Positions 17,578 through 28,781 of a stretch of 64,000 nt of DNA are shown here, one piece after another (within the stretch, counting starts at the first letter, position 1; each line of letters begins with the position of its first letter). The notes below the pieces were generated by a model, which had not been told where the DNA came from, searched no databases, and worked only from the letters and a program-made list of their open reading frames with translations. The DNA lies in contig LDWW01000001.1 of assembly GCA_001045525.1 (NCBI GenBank), positions 248,001-312,000 on the forward strand, written 5' to 3'. The position numbers were made by a program, and so were the translations under genes. This DNA comes from Chitinispirillum alkaliphilum (lineage in GTDB: Bacteria; Fibrobacterota; Chitinivibrionia; Chitinivibrionales; Chitinispirillaceae).

Positions 17578-19500
17578 ATGGGAATAAGGCGAAAATTAGC
17601 TCTGGTTATAAGTGGGATAATGATATTGTTGATCGTGGTTGTTGGCATCTTAACCCGGATGAGCCAGAACAGGTTGCTGAATATTACGATAAACAACAAT
17701 ATGGAATCAATTGTTAGTCTGGTCAATGATGTTCTTTATCAAAAGGCTTTGCAGGCAAGTTCGGTTGGCTTCACTATTGCAAACTTGCCCGTTGTAAGAA
17801 AGTCGGTAATGGAAATGGAAAGAGATGCAGTTGTTGAACAGATTGTTCCTGTCTACGATGCATTAAGGGCTGAATTGGGTGTCTCAGTAATTCATATAAG
17901 AGCACCGTATAATGTGTCATTTCTAAGGGCGCACAACATAGAACGTTATGGTGACTCTACTTCCAGACAAGCTGTTCTTTCCGCTACAGATCAGAAAAAA
18001 CCCATCACAGGTTTTGAGAGAGGGAATTACGGAATGGGAATGCGAGGGTGGGTTCCCATAATGGATGAGAGTAGAGTGATAGGAAATGTAGAAACTAATA
18101 TTGATTTTACATCTGAACTTCTGGAAGAAATAAAAAAAATATCCAATGTTGATTTGGCTGTATACGTGCCTGGTGAACAGGGCTATTCTCGATTGACAGA
18201 AACAGGCGGATTTACAACAGATGTGAATCCTCAACTCTTGTTAACTGCTGAGAAAGGGATGAGTGAGATATGGTTAGACAGAGATGGGGCACAGGTGTTA
18301 TTCCCAGTGAAAGGTTATGAAGGTGATCTGTTAGCAATTATAAGAGTTCTTATGGATATATCCGAATACAATTCTCAGATAACCTCTGAAAGCAGGCGTC
18401 TGGTGACTGTTATGTTTGTCCTGGGGCTCATTGCTACTATAATTATTTGCTCTTTAGTGAGCGTTCTGCTCAAACCTGTGGGTGTAACTACTGCTATGTT
18501 AAAGGATATTTCTGAGGGAAACGGTGATCTTACCAGACGCCTTGAAGTCAGGAGCAAAGATGAAATAGGAGAGCTCTCGGGTTATTTCAATAAATTCATA
18601 GAAAAGCTTCAGTCTCTTATTCTATCTGTAACCGGTAATGCAGATACTGTTGCAAATGCCTCTTCAGAGCTTTCTGCAACTTCCACTCATATCTCCGCCA
18701 ATGCAGAAGAGATACGTGCCCAGACATCAACCGTGGCTTCGGCTACAGAGCAGGCAACCACGAATATTAGTTCCATTTCCTCAGCAGCAGAAGAAATGTC
18801 TTTTTCAACAAACACCGTTGCCAGCGCTATCGAAGAGATGAGCGCATCGCTCAATGAAGTATCTCGAAATTGTCAAAAAGAGCTTCAGATTGCTGCCCAG
18901 GCTAATGTACATGCAAAGAACAGTAAGGAGGTAATGGATAAACTTGGCATTGCCGCTAAATCAATTGGGAAAGTGGTGGAGGTGATAAACGATATCGCAG
19001 ATCAAACAAATCTTCTTGCGCTTAATGCCACAATTGAAGCTGCATCTGCTGGTGAAGCGGGGAAAGGATTTTCTGTTGTTGCAAACGAAGTCAAAGAACT
19101 CGCCAAACAGACTGCACAAGCAACACAGGAAATAGAGGGGCAGATTACGGATATGCAATCAAATACCGAATCTGCTGTCAAGGCGATTGAGGCGGTTTCG
19201 ATGGTAATAGAAGAAGTAAATAGCATATCTCAGACTATTGTGAGTGCTGTTGAAGAGCAAAGTGCCACAATAAATGAAATAGCACAAAATGTAAGCGGTG
19301 TAAGTGCCGGTGCACAGGAAGTATCAAAAAATGTTTCGGAATCTGCAACAGGACTTACAGAAGTATCTTCCACAATTGCCGGTGTAAACAATGCTGTTGC
19401 AGATACTGCAAAAGAGATTGGACAAGTTAAATTGAGGGCTGCTGAACTGGCGAAGCTGTCGGAAAATCTAAAACTCCTATTGGGACAGTTTAGGATATAA
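17578..19500 (+). CDS. Transmembrane methyl-accepting chemotaxis protein
   Basis: A 640-residue chemoreceptor. TM1 is at about 7-27, the periplasmic sensor at 28-272 (a Cache-like fold is suggested by its size and by [14 protein letters not shown] at 150-163), TM2 at about 275-298, HAMP at 299-350 and the signalling domain to the C-terminus. The kinase-control tip has the conserved [18 protein letters not shown] and [18 protein letters not shown]. No CheR-tethering pentapeptide is present; the protein ends GQFRI. The cytoplasmic half is nearly identical to that of the receptor at 21167, so the two arose by duplication and differ mainly in the sensor. It should feed the CheA encoded downstream. 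Confidence 0.95.
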   Translation: MGIRRKLALVISGIMILLIVVVGILTRMSQNRLLNITINNNMESIVSLVNDVLYQKALQASSVGFTIANLPVVRKSVMEMERDAVVEQIVPVYDALRAELGVSVIHIRAPYNVSFLRAHNIERYGDSTSRQAVLSATDQKKPITGFERGNYGMGMRGWVPIMDESRVIGNVETNIDFTSELLEEIKKISNVDLAVYVPGEQGYSRLTETGGFTTDVNPQLLLTAEKGMSEIWLDRDGAQVLFPVKGYEGDLLAIIRVLMDISEYNSQITSESRRLVTVMFVLGLIATIIICSLVSVLLKPVGVTTAMLKDISEGNGDLTRRLEVRSKDEIGELSGYFNKFIEKLQSLILSVTGNADTVANASSELSATSTHISANAEEIRAQTSTVASATEQATTNISSISSAAEEMSFSTNTVASAIEEMSASLNEVSRNCQKELQIAAQANVHAKNSKEVMDKLGIAAKSIGKVVEVINDIADQTNLLALNATIEAASAGEAGKGFSVVANEVKELAKQTAQATQEIEGQITDMQSNTESAVKAIEAVSMVIEEVNSISQTIVSAVEEQSATINEIAQNVSGVSAGAQEVSKNVSESATGLTEVSSTIAGVNNAVADTAKEIGQVKLRAAELAKLSENLKLLLGQFRI

Positions 19501-19957
19501 ACAAAAATAACGAAATAAGAAAATAAAGTTATTATCTGAAGAGCGAAACAAGATGATTTGTCACAAATCAGCAAACCGATAACAATGGAGATAGACAGCA
19601 AACAGGGAGTTGCGCTCAAATAGGCACAGCTTGTATGATATGCACAATGGGCAAGGCTCAAGTGCACACTGAAACGTATAATCCACCTAAAGATTAGTTC
19701 GTTTGCGTTTGCTTACTGTATAATTTCAAAATTACCCTTCGTTTAAGATTTCTTCTTATCTGTATTGAATTAAACAGCTTAAAAATCCACTTCCCCCCCT
19801 TCTTTGAACCTTTGTATTTTAAACTTGGAAAATATGCAGACCTGTTATTGGGGTTTCTGTATAATCGGTGCACAATCTTTATAGTTTGATTTGTTGAGAC
19901 GGACATGGTAAAATGTATTTATATCAGATTAAAAACGCCACCATCAAAGGGATAGGT
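19501..19957. other. Intergenic stretch without a recognised gene
   Basis: This 457-bp stretch separates a chemoreceptor from the next porin gene. It is AT-rich. A 70-codon minus-strand frame (19694-19906) is Lys/Arg/Asn-rich and lacks a ribosome-binding site, so I do not call it. No terminator or RNA gene was recognised. Confidence 0.4.
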
Positions 19958-20971
19958 ATGTTTATAAAAAATTATTGCATAATTGGTATAGCGGCGATTG
20001 CATCTTTGGCAGCTTTAGTCTATGGGGAAGATGCAATGCCTGAGATCAGATTTCACGGAAATATTCAGATTCAGGCGAGAAAAGAGCTCTATGACAATGG
20101 TTCAACAAATAATCTCGATCAGTTTTGGGGCAGGGCGAATTTTGGTGGAACTGTCAGTGGTGAGAATGTTTCGGGAAGGATTAACATTCAGGCATTTCCT
20201 GGTGGTTTTGGGCATGAAGTTCTTACAGGGGCTACTTTTGATACATCCGGACAAGGAGCTATAACGGAACAAAAAGCCGGCATTCCAAATATCCAGATTG
20301 AAAATGCCTGGATACAGCACACATGGAGAGGGGTTAGGGCAAAAGTTGGACGTTTTTCTCAGACTACCTCCAAGACATTATATTTTGGCAATTATCTGAA
20401 CCAGAACCCCGGTGGAATGTTTATGTCCCGTATAGCCTACTTTAATGCTGTTGAGTTTTCAACCAAAACCGGACCACTCTCCTCAAGTATCATACTTTCA
20501 GCAGGGGACAAAACTCTGAACAAAGGTTCTTTAAGGATTTACGAGCGACTTTCTTTGGCTGAAGGGGTTCACTTTGGAGTGGGGTATTTTGGCAATGTAT
20601 TCGACCGGGTTCACAATAATAATGCAGAAATTACAAACAGATTTATTTTGAATGGTGAGTATACTGTTATTAGAGGGTTTGTTCCATATTTTGAAATAGG
20701 TATTATTGAGAATCATGCAGAAGAGAGCTGGGATATTCCGCTTAACATCGGATTTCAGATACCGGGCGGAAATTTCGTTGATTTCGTGGCTTTGGAGATG
20801 GAGTATTCACCTGAGACCACACGAAAAAACAATCCTTTAGGTGTTAACCTTGCAGTGATGAAAAGGGTTAATGACCACTCTGTTTTCCAGGCCGGGATTT
20901 CAACCTGCACCAGTGCTGATTCATTTGGTAATGTAGTATTCGGATTGCGTTATACCGGAATACTGTATTAG
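19958..20971 (+). CDS. Outer-membrane beta-barrel (porin-like) protein
   Basis: A 337-residue protein. ATG 19958 is preferred over one 15 codons upstream because it is followed at once by a signal peptide (MFIKNYCIIGIAAIASLAAL, cleavage near VYG) and preceded by AAAGGGATAGG. The remainder alternates short amphipathic strands and polar turns (EIRFHGNIQIQARKE, RAKVGRFSQTT), ending in an aromatic residue (GLRYTGILY), typical of a 14-18 stranded barrel. It resembles general porins in layout but I cannot assign a family or solute. It sits 195 bp upstream of a chemoreceptor gene, mirroring the porin-chemoreceptor pair before it. Confidence 0.7.
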   Translation: MFIKNYCIIGIAAIASLAALVYGEDAMPEIRFHGNIQIQARKELYDNGSTNNLDQFWGRANFGGTVSGENVSGRINIQAFPGGFGHEVLTGATFDTSGQGAITEQKAGIPNIQIENAWIQHTWRGVRAKVGRFSQTTSKTLYFGNYLNQNPGGMFMSRIAYFNAVEFSTKTGPLSSSIILSAGDKTLNKGSLRIYERLSLAEGVHFGVGYFGNVFDRVHNNNAEITNRFILNGEYTVIRGFVPYFEIGIIENHAEESWDIPLNIGFQIPGGNFVDFVALEMEYSPETTRKNNPLGVNLAVMKRVNDHSVFQAGISTCTSADSFGNVVFGLRYTGILY

Positions 20972-21166
20972 TCTCCTCACAATGGGATAAGAATAGTATT
21001 TGGGAGTTTTTAGAGATATAAACATAGGTGTCAAAAGTGGTAGTATACATGAAAATCAAACATTACAGAGGGTGAATGTGTTAACAAATTGCAATGGCAG
21101 TGTTTCATAAGTTAAATTAAAGGTTTGTGTACGGGGAAGATACGGGATAAAAAAGGAGAAGCTTGC

Positions 21167-23128
21167 GTGCTTAGAATGAAGGGTATGACTATAGGGAAAA
21201 AATTGATTGCCGGGAATTTTATACTCTTACTTTTCGTAGCGGCTGGAGTTGGGCTTGTAGCCATATGGCAGGCGTCAAATGCTCTGCAGGAACGGGTTGA
21301 GGAGATTACCCCAAGAATGGCTCAGGAAAATGCTTTGATAATCAGAGGTGTGCTGGACAAATACCTGCTTACAATGGAGGTTATGGCTTCAAATCCAGAC
21401 ATAAGATCCATGGATTGGGATAAGCAGCAGGCGAGCCTTGAAGAGCAGAAGGCTCTGGGTGGTTTTATGGGGATGGGGATTATCTTTTCTGACGGAACCG
21501 CAAAGTATCCCGATGGTACAACAGCCCGGCTGGGTGACAGGGAATATTTTAAAAAAGCAATGCAGGGAAAGGTGAACTTTTCAAATGTAATAATCTCACG
21601 GGTGACAAACTCTGCCGTGATGATGGTCGCTGCACCGATAAGAGATATGGAGGGGAATATATCTGCTGCTCTCATAGCAAGGCTTGATGCCGGGTGGCTA
21701 AGTGAGACTACGGATATGCTCGGATATGGCAAGAACGGATATGCCTATATCATTGACCGACGGGGTACCCTGATTGCACATGAGAACAGAGAGTATGTCA
21801 TGGAGCAGAAAAATTTTCTTGAAGAGGGCAGAGACAACTCTGAATACACTCGTCTCTCTGAAATGTTTCAAAGAATGATCAGCGGCAAAATTGGTTTTGA
21901 AGAGTATCCGTTTATGGGCTCGGACAGAGTCTTTGGTTATGCACCTGTTCCGGGCACCGGGTGGTCCATTGCTCTTGGGGCGTATAGAGCAGATGTGTTT
22001 AATCAGGTGGTGGTCGCACGAAATATGACAGTTGTCTTTGTACTTGTTTTCATGATTATCGGTTTTGTGGCTGCTCTCATGATTTCCAAAACTATTATTT
22101 GTCCCATAAAGCAAACCACAGATATGCTTAAAGATATTTCTGAAGGGGAAGGTGACCTTACTAAGCGGCTGGAAATCAGGAGTAAAGATGAAATCGGGGA
22201 ACTTGCCGGATATTTCAACAAATTTGTCGGAAAACTTCAAAATCTGATAGGCTCAGTTGCCAGCAATGCTGAAAATGTGGCCATTTCCGCCACTCAACTA
22301 TCTGCGATCTCAACTCAGATAGCAGCAAATTCCGAAGAGATGAGCACGCAGGCGTCTACGGTAGCCACTTCAACAGAACAGGCAACAACCAATATCAACT
22401 CCATCTCTTCTGCCGCAGAAGAGATGTCGGGTTCTGCAAATTCTGTTGCCACCGCTATTGAAGAGATGAGCGCGTCGCTCAATGAAGTTTCACGAAATTG
22501 CCAAAAGGAGCTACAGATAGCTGCTGAGGCAAATACACATGCAAAGAGCGGTAAGGATGTCATGGACAAGCTTGGTATAGCCGCAAAATCGATAGGGAAA
22601 GTGGTGGAAGTGATAAATGACATTGCGGATCAGACAAATCTCCTTGCGCTCAATGCCACTATTGAAGCAGCATCTGCCGGTGAAGCGGGAAAAGGATTTT
22701 CCGTTGTTGCAAACGAAGTCAAAGAACTTGCCAAACAGACTGCACACGCAACACAGGAAATTGAGGATCAGATTGAAGATATGCAGTCAAATACCGAATC
22801 TGCGGTTAAGGCAATAGAGGCAGTTTCTATGGTGATAGAAGAAGTAAATAGTATCTCTCAGACAATTGTGAGTGCTGTCGAAGAGCAGAGCGCCACAATA
22901 AATGAGATCGCACAAAATGTAAGCGGGGTAAGTGCCGGTGCACAGGAAGTATCTGTAAACGTATCGGAATCCGCCACCGGGCTCTCTGAAGTATCTTCAA
23001 CCATTGCAGGTGTTAATGATGCAGTAGCTGACACAGCAAAGGGAATTGTGCAGGTGAAGGCAAGTGCTGAGGAGTTGGCAAAACTCTCAGAAACACTCAA
23101 AATCCTTCTGGGACAGTTCAGGGTGTAA
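21167..23128 (+). CDS. Transmembrane methyl-accepting chemotaxis protein, double-Cache type
   Basis: A 653-residue receptor. The GTG at 21167 is chosen because AAGGAG lies 8 nt upstream; the frame is open a further 14 codons without support. TM1 is at about 14-33, followed by a periplasmic dCache sensor (about 35-265; landmarks [27 protein letters not shown] and [11 protein letters not shown]), TM2, HAMP and the signalling domain with [18 protein letters not shown]. dCache domains usually bind amino acids, organic acids or amines; the ligand here is unknown. The cytoplasmic part is a close copy of the receptor at 17578. The C-terminus (GQFRV) lacks a CheR-binding pentapeptide. Confidence 0.95.
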   Translation: MLRMKGMTIGKKLIAGNFILLLFVAAGVGLVAIWQASNALQERVEEITPRMAQENALIIRGVLDKYLLTMEVMASNPDIRSMDWDKQQASLEEQKALGGFMGMGIIFSDGTAKYPDGTTARLGDREYFKKAMQGKVNFSNVIISRVTNSAVMMVAAPIRDMEGNISAALIARLDAGWLSETTDMLGYGKNGYAYIIDRRGTLIAHENREYVMEQKNFLEEGRDNSEYTRLSEMFQRMISGKIGFEEYPFMGSDRVFGYAPVPGTGWSIALGAYRADVFNQVVVARNMTVVFVLVFMIIGFVAALMISKTIICPIKQTTDMLKDISEGEGDLTKRLEIRSKDEIGELAGYFNKFVGKLQNLIGSVASNAENVAISATQLSAISTQIAANSEEMSTQASTVATSTEQATTNINSISSAAEEMSGSANSVATAIEEMSASLNEVSRNCQKELQIAAEANTHAKSGKDVMDKLGIAAKSIGKVVEVINDIADQTNLLALNATIEAASAGEAGKGFSVVANEVKELAKQTAHATQEIEDQIEDMQSNTESAVKAIEAVSMVIEEVNSISQTIVSAVEEQSATINEIAQNVSGVSAGAQEVSVNVSESATGLSEVSSTIAGVNDAVADTAKGIVQVKASAEELAKLSETLKILLGQFRV

Positions 23129-23200
23129 CGGGAATGTAAAGACAAGCAGTTTTTAGTGCAGAAAAAATGACAGAAATATTTCTTAAGAGGAGATAGAAAA

Positions 23201-25174
23201 ATGATTACAGCACCACCAGTTCCATCTTCCCAGTCGACAATGAAAGCACTGGTGAAAGTGGATTCTGAAAAATGTGTCAATTGTCACCAATGCATATCTG
23301 TGTGTCCTTCCAAGTTTTGCAACAATGGTTCCGGTGACTACGTTGACGTCAATGCAGATCTCTGTATAGGGTGTGGGGCCTGCCTTGAAGCCTGCACACA
23401 TGAAGCCAGATCTGGAATAGATGATTTTGATGAATTTATGGCAGCCTTGCAAAACAATAAAAAAATGGTGGCTATTGTTGCTCCGGCTATTGCAGCGAAT
23501 TTCCCGGACAGATATCTCCATTTTAACGGATGGCTGAAAAGCATCGGTGTGCAGGCTGCTTTTGATGTAAGTTTTGGAGCGGAATTAACCATAAAAAGCT
23601 ATCTTGCAGCGATAAAAAAAGAGGGTTTACAACATGTAATTGCGCAACCATGCCCGGCTCTTGTGGGGTATATCCAGCTGTATCACCCGGAAATGCTCAA
23701 ATACCTTGCTCCTGCAGACAGCCCTATGATGCATACTATGAAAATGGTCCGGGAGTTCTATCCGGAGTATAAATATACTGAGTTTGTAGTAATATCGCCC
23801 TGTTATGCAAAAAGAAGGGAATTTGATGAGGTCGGTATTGGGGATTATAATGTGACATATAAATCATTCGACAACTATTTTCGCTCCAACAATATCAGTC
23901 TTTCAGGTTTCAATTCCTTACCATATGATAATCCTGAGGCTGAAAGGGCTGTTCTCTTTTCTACCCCCGGCGGGCTCTTGCGAACAGCCCAGCGCGAGCA
24001 CCCTGGAGTTGAAGCCAGTACAAGAAAGATCGAAGGCAGGCATACAATCTACCACTATCTGGACCAATTCATGGGCTCTGTGAACAGGGGAACAGCACCG
24101 ATGCTCATAGATTGCCTCAATTGTGAAATGGGGTGCAATGGTGGTCCCGGTACACTGAATGTAAGCAAATCCGTGGACGAAGTTGAGCGGCTGATCGAGA
24201 AAAGGAATATCTCTGCTCAGCAGGCTTATCTGAAAAAAGCAGGAATACTGGGCAAATATGCAGCCTTGAAGAGGTTGCGTAAACATATCGATTCACACTG
24301 GAAGCCCGGATTGTATGACAGAAGATATGTGGACAGATCTGCATTGAAACAAAAATTGCTTCGAACCCCTGGTGCAGATGAATTTGCCGAAATAAACAGG
24401 TCGATGTATAAAGAGAAAGATTCTGATATACTCGATTGCTGTTCATGCGGGTACAATACCTGTGAGCAGATGGCAATAGCCATTTTTAATGGGCTTAACA
24501 GACCAGAGAATTGCCGTCATTATCAGGAAGTACACATTGTCAAAATGCAACAAAAAGCCCAGAAAGAACTACAGCAACAACGCAAACAGGTCATATCAGA
24601 TATCAACACTTCCTTTGAGGACGCAATAGAACAGCTGGCCTCTGTTGCCGGTGCTGCAGAGGAGATGGGTGCCACGATAAATGAAATTTCAAAGAATGCC
24701 AATGAGTCAAGCGTCTCAAGTAAGGCAATAAGTACCAAATCAGAAGATATTGCAACGGTTATAGCGCAATTATCAGATTCTGCAAAACAAATTTCTGCTG
24801 TAACCGATGTCATTAGCGGTATAGCTTCACAAACAAACCTTCTCGCATTGAATGCGACCATAGAGGCTGCAACTGCAGGTGAAGCCGGAAAAGGTTTTGC
24901 TGTTGTGGCAACTGAAGTGAAAGAATTGGCAAAGCAGGCTGCAGGTGAATCCGCAGAGATCGCTCAAAAAATAGAAATGATCAAAACTCTTACAAGTCGG
25001 GCTGTAGAAAACGTTAACTCCATATCACAAACCATTAGTAATTCAGAACTGATGGTCGACGGTATCGCAACTGCAATTGAGGAACAATCCGCAGTAACAA
25101 ATTCTATGTCTCAATCTATTGCCCGGATTTTGGAAAGTGTGAAAAACGGACTAAATTTGCTAAACCGGGAATAA
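23201..25174 (+). CDS. Soluble chemoreceptor with ferredoxin and [FeFe]-hydrogenase-like H-cluster domain (putative H2 or redox sensor)
   Basis: A 657-residue protein with no signal peptide or membrane helix. Order: 2x[4Fe-4S] ferredoxin (C25-C28-C31-C35 and C55-C58-C61-C65); [FeFe]-hydrogenase large-subunit-like domain (about 88-350); a further Cys motif [18 protein letters not shown]...C438 (413-438) like an FeS domain; coiled coil; chemoreceptor signalling domain with [17 protein letters not shown] (541-557). The H-cluster cysteines are all present: C151 (AQPCPAL), C201 (SPCYAK) and C308/C312 (CEMGC). The proton-relay Cys of catalytic enzymes (first C of TSCCP) is Pro150, which argues for sensing rather than turnover. 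GAGGAG precedes the ATG. It is followed directly by cheA. Chemotaxis-linked [FeFe] proteins are known as a putative sensory class. Confidence 0.92.
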   Translation: MITAPPVPSSQSTMKALVKVDSEKCVNCHQCISVCPSKFCNNGSGDYVDVNADLCIGCGACLEACTHEARSGIDDFDEFMAALQNNKKMVAIVAPAIAANFPDRYLHFNGWLKSIGVQAAFDVSFGAELTIKSYLAAIKKEGLQHVIAQPCPALVGYIQLYHPEMLKYLAPADSPMMHTMKMVREFYPEYKYTEFVVISPCYAKRREFDEVGIGDYNVTYKSFDNYFRSNNISLSGFNSLPYDNPEAERAVLFSTPGGLLRTAQREHPGVEASTRKIEGRHTIYHYLDQFMGSVNRGTAPMLIDCLNCEMGCNGGPGTLNVSKSVDEVERLIEKRNISAQQAYLKKAGILGKYAALKRLRKHIDSHWKPGLYDRRYVDRSALKQKLLRTPGADEFAEINRSMYKEKDSDILDCCSCGYNTCEQMAIAIFNGLNRPENCRHYQEVHIVKMQQKAQKELQQQRKQVISDINTSFEDAIEQLASVAGAAEEMGATINEISKNANESSVSSKAISTKSEDIATVIAQLSDSAKQISAVTDVISGIASQTNLLALNATIEAATAGEAGKGFAVVATEVKELAKQAAGESAEIAQKIEMIKTLTSRAVENVNSISQTISNSELMVDGIATAIEEQSAVTNSMSQSIARILESVKNGLNLLNRE

Positions 25175-25315
25175 GAATTACCGGTCAAAGTTCAGGCTGC
25201 TCAGTAAATTGTCAAAAGATTATGGACGCAATTTAAAATGTGTCAAAAGTGAAAAGGTATGTCTGTTCACTATATAAAAAAATGGCATACCACTTCAGGA
25301 AAAAAGGTGTATAGT

Positions 25316-28111
25316 ATGTTAGAAACCGATCGCGAAATGCTCAATGAATTGATAATTGAATCAAGAGAACACCTTGAAGCCATAGAACCGGATCTTCTGG
25401 AACTTGAAAAGAAAGGAAGTAGTGTATCCCCTGAACTTATCAACAGAGTATTTCGGGCTGTACACAGTATAAAGGGAGGGTTCGGCTTTTTTGGTGTTAC
25501 AACAATTGTAAACCTCTCCCATGCAATGGAAAATGTCATGTCCAGAGTACGGGAGAAAGCGATAGAAGTCACCCCGGAAATGACAGATGCACTTTTGCAG
25601 GGTATTGATAAGCTAAGTACTCTTCTAAATGATGTAAGCGACAGTGAGAATGTCCCGGTTTCTGAGGAGATTGATAAATTATCTCCCTTCCTTGGCGGTA
25701 CAGCCCAATCATTGAGCGGAAAAACTCAGATGAGTGATTCGGGGCTTGGAGATAAGAATGATCCTGGCAGTAAATTCAGTATGCTGACTGATGAGATATA
25801 TGCTGATGTGATTAAAAATGGCAAACTGCTGTATCAGGTAACTGTGGTACCGAAAACAGATCTCTCCAACCTTAACCCAAGCGATTTATTCAAAGAGTGG
25901 GAAAAATATGGTGAAATAATTCAAACTGTCCCCGAAAGAGAATATGTTTTAAATGTAAAAGAAATCATGCAATGCGAGGAAATACTGGTCCTCTACTCAA
26001 CGGTTCTTGAGCCTGATCTTATCAACGAGTGTCTTGGACTCAATTGTGAAAGAATATTGTGTGTCGATACCGATAAATACAGAAATAAGGCAAATAATTC
26101 TCTTGATACAGAGCTCGAAGCTGCTAATGGAATTGCTGCCCCTAACGGAGAAAAAAAGAGCAGTTCACGAATCGAGGATGTGCTTAGAGTAAAGGTAAGT
26201 CTTTTGAACTCTCTGATGAACAATGCAGGTGAACTTGTATTGGCCAGAAATCAGCTGCTGCAGTTTATCGGCAGACCTTTTTCCCACCTACAGGAATCCC
26301 AGGAATTTAGTTCAGAAATAGTTAATGCGATCATCAAAACTCTGGAGAGCAGAAATCTTTTAAAATCACTGCAAAATCAGGAAGGTTTACAGGAAGAACT
26401 AAATGAAGCAGTGCTTTCCTCGATGAATTTTAAATTAAATGACATTCAGGGCGTAAATACTATTGTTCAGGGTGTTGATATGGTGACTACAGTTCTGCAG
26501 GAAGGTATCATGCAGACGAGGATGCAACCCATATCGGTGGTTTTCAGCAAATTTCCAAGAATTATCCGAGATCTTGCAAAAAATCTCGGAAAAAAAATCA
26601 ATCTCGTTCAGATCGGTCAGGATGTCGAGCTTGACAAATCTGTAATAGAGCTTCTTTCTGATCCTCTCACTCATTTGATTAGAAACTGTGCGGATCACGG
26701 TATCGAGTCTGTTGAGAAAAGGAAAAATGCTGGAAAGGATGAAACGGGGCAGGTCGTACTTAAAGCCTATCATGAGGGTGGGAAGGTAATCATTGAGATT
26801 GATGATGATGGTGCAGGAATAGATTGTGAAAAAGTTAAGCAAAAGGCTTTGGACAAAGGAATTATCACTGCAGATCAGGCCAAAAAGATTACAGATCAAG
26901 ATGCCCGGATGCTTATCTTTTCGGCTGGTTTCTCTACTGCCGAAAAAGTAACTGACGTCTCTGGAAGAGGCGTGGGTATGGATGTGGTGAGAACGAATAT
27001 TGAACGACTGGGAGGAACAATTGAACTCCAGTCGGATTTGGGAGATGGAACCAGGATAGTTCTAAAACTCCCTCTTACTCTTGCAATTGTACCATCGCTG
27101 ATTGTTGTCTGTGAGGGGAGAAAGTTTGCCGTACCTCAGGTTGGGCTTGAAGAGGTGGTGAGGGTCAGGGCTAAAGATCTGACCTCTCAAATCGAGAAAA
27201 TTCATAATTCCGAGATATTGAGACTGCGGGGGAAGCTTCTTCCTCTTGTAAGGTTGTCGGAAGTTCTCGGTCTCATACCCACATTCATACACCCTGTAAC
27301 CGGGCGCAGGGAGATAGACAAAAGAAGCAGGTTGTCAGACCGGAGAGGAACTCCGGATCAGCAGAACAAAGAGACAGACAGCGGGTTGTCAGAAAAGAGA
27401 AGTGGGAAAAAGGACAGAAGAGAATCTGTTAAAAATGCAGTCAAAATTCTTGTCCTTAAAATAGATAAAAAACGTTATGGCCTTATAGTTGGTGACATAT
27501 TAGAAAGCGAAGAGATTGTTGTAAAGCCATTACCTGAATTCCTCAAGGAAAATCAGTGTTACGCCGGGGCCACAATTATGGGAGATGGTAAGGTTGCAAT
27601 GATCATCGATGCCGGGGGGATATCAAATATGGCAAAACTCTCCTTCGATGAAGTTGACAAGGCCCTCAGGGATGACCCGACAAATACATTACACTCTGAA
27701 AATATCCAAGAAATGCTTATCTTTTCACTCGGGGGAAAAGAATCATTGGCGATAGGGCTTGATGAGATTGCGAGAATAGAAAAACGCAATTTGTCTGAAA
27801 TAGAGTTTGTTGGGGGGAAGCAATTTGTTCAAACCGGAGACACTGCTTTGGAAATTATTAGGCTGGATCAGCATATGTCTATATCTGCTGGAGAAGAGAA
27901 CTGTGATAATTCGATATTTCTGATTGTTCCCAAAAACACCCCAAGGCCGATGGGTTTTGTTGCAGCTGCGGTATGTGATACGGTGAAGTCAGTTTTTGCT
28001 CTCAATAGGGAGAATGTAAAAGGTGTAGGGATAAAAGGTACTCAGATAATTAATGAAAAGCTTACTCTGGTGCTTGATGTCCCTGCTCTTATAGAGGCTT
28101 CGGTTGATTAA
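25316..28111 (+). CDS. cheA: Chemotaxis histidine kinase CheA with two C-terminal CheW-like modules
   Basis: A 931-residue cytoplasmic kinase that passes phosphate from ATP through a His to CheY and CheB. ATG 25316 is preferred over ATG 25259 because AAGGTG lies 7 nt before it and the protein then starts at the Hpt domain. P1/Hpt (1-105) has H50 in AVHSIKGGFGFFG. A probable CheY/CheB-docking domain and the dimerization helices follow. The ATPase domain shows LIRNCADHGIES (N box), DDDGAGID and GRGVGMDVVRTNIERLGG. The CheW-like P5 module begins LPLTLAIVPSLIV, is interrupted by about 45 charged residues, and is followed by a second CheW-like module to the end. A tandem P5 of this kind is uncommon. 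It is the first dedicated che gene in the cluster. Confidence 0.93.
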   Translation: MLETDREMLNELIIESREHLEAIEPDLLELEKKGSSVSPELINRVFRAVHSIKGGFGFFGVTTIVNLSHAMENVMSRVREKAIEVTPEMTDALLQGIDKLSTLLNDVSDSENVPVSEEIDKLSPFLGGTAQSLSGKTQMSDSGLGDKNDPGSKFSMLTDEIYADVIKNGKLLYQVTVVPKTDLSNLNPSDLFKEWEKYGEIIQTVPEREYVLNVKEIMQCEEILVLYSTVLEPDLINECLGLNCERILCVDTDKYRNKANNSLDTELEAANGIAAPNGEKKSSSRIEDVLRVKVSLLNSLMNNAGELVLARNQLLQFIGRPFSHLQESQEFSSEIVNAIIKTLESRNLLKSLQNQEGLQEELNEAVLSSMNFKLNDIQGVNTIVQGVDMVTTVLQEGIMQTRMQPISVVFSKFPRIIRDLAKNLGKKINLVQIGQDVELDKSVIELLSDPLTHLIRNCADHGIESVEKRKNAGKDETGQVVLKAYHEGGKVIIEIDDDGAGIDCEKVKQKALDKGIITADQAKKITDQDARMLIFSAGFSTAEKVTDVSGRGVGMDVVRTNIERLGGTIELQSDLGDGTRIVLKLPLTLAIVPSLIVVCEGRKFAVPQVGLEEVVRVRAKDLTSQIEKIHNSEILRLRGKLLPLVRLSEVLGLIPTFIHPVTGRREIDKRSRLSDRRGTPDQQNKETDSGLSEKRSGKKDRRESVKNAVKILVLKIDKKRYGLIVGDILESEEIVVKPLPEFLKENQCYAGATIMGDGKVAMIIDAGGISNMAKLSFDEVDKALRDDPTNTLHSENIQEMLIFSLGGKESLAIGLDEIARIEKRNLSEIEFVGGKQFVQTGDTALEIIRLDQHMSISAGEENCDNSIFLIVPKNTPRPMGFVAAAVCDTVKSVFALNRENVKGVGIKGTQIINEKLTLVLDVPALIEASVD

Positions 28112-28208
28112 GGTGGCTGTTATACTGAGGCACGGGATGCACCGATAACTGCCCGAAATGAGGCAGAAGTCAAATGTGAACGAATACTCTTTTGGGTTAG
28201 GAGTCGTT

Positions 28209-28700
28209 ATGCTCAGACAATTTGCAACTTTCTATTTAGGTGACAACCTTTACGGAATAGATGTTTTGCTTATCAGGGAGATTAACCAAAACATATTCAT
28301 AACAGAGGTTGACCCCTCTCCCGATTACATTGTTGGACTTATGAATCTGCGGGGGCAGATTGTGACCATTGCTGATTTGAAGGTTAAACTTGGTGTTGAA
28401 AATGAGATCGATATTATTCCAGGTGCTAACTGCATTGTGCTCAAAACTGATGCTGAACTTGATCGTCTCAGAGATGAGGGGCTTAATGTGGGCACAACGT
28501 CAAAGGATATGGTTGGACTCATGGTCGATAAAATCGGTGACATGATTACTGTTGACGAAGAAGAGATGGAGCCGCCTCCTGCCAATGTGTTCGGTGTGGA
28601 TTGTTATTACATAAAAGGGGTTATTAAACTTGACAGACAGTTGCTTGTTGTCCTCAACATAAATAACGTCCTTTCCATGGAAAATATGTATGGAAAGTAG
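28209..28700 (+). CDS. cheW: Chemotaxis coupling protein CheW
   Basis: A 163-residue adaptor linking receptors to CheA in the polar array. ATG 28209 is chosen over a start 17 codons upstream: TTAGGAG lies 6 nt before it and the CheW fold starts at once (LRQFATFYLGDNLYGIDV). LMNLRGQIVTIADL (residues 45-58) is the conserved receptor/kinase-binding strand region, and VGLMVDKIGDMITV follows. An insertion with LDRLRDEGLNVG lengthens one loop slightly relative to the usual 150-160 residues. It lies 97 bp after cheA. Confidence 0.93.
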   Translation: MLRQFATFYLGDNLYGIDVLLIREINQNIFITEVDPSPDYIVGLMNLRGQIVTIADLKVKLGVENEIDIIPGANCIVLKTDAELDRLRDEGLNVGTTSKDMVGLMVDKIGDMITVDEEEMEPPPANVFGVDCYYIKGVIKLDRQLLVVLNINNVLSMENMYGK

Positions 28701-28781
28701 AGCGTCTTATACAAAGACATATGACCTGATGTTATTTGGTATGATTGTCAATGTGTTTATAACGTTTAGAAGGAGTGCTGA

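Noticed and set aside
19694-19906. 70-codon minus-strand Lys/Arg/Asn-rich frame
   Set aside because: Composition follows AT-rich DNA; no start signal or family.
23201-25174. Reading the hydrogenase domain as a catalytic H2-evolving enzyme
   Set aside because: The proton-relay cysteine is replaced by Pro150 and the protein ends in a chemoreceptor domain, so sensing is the better reading.
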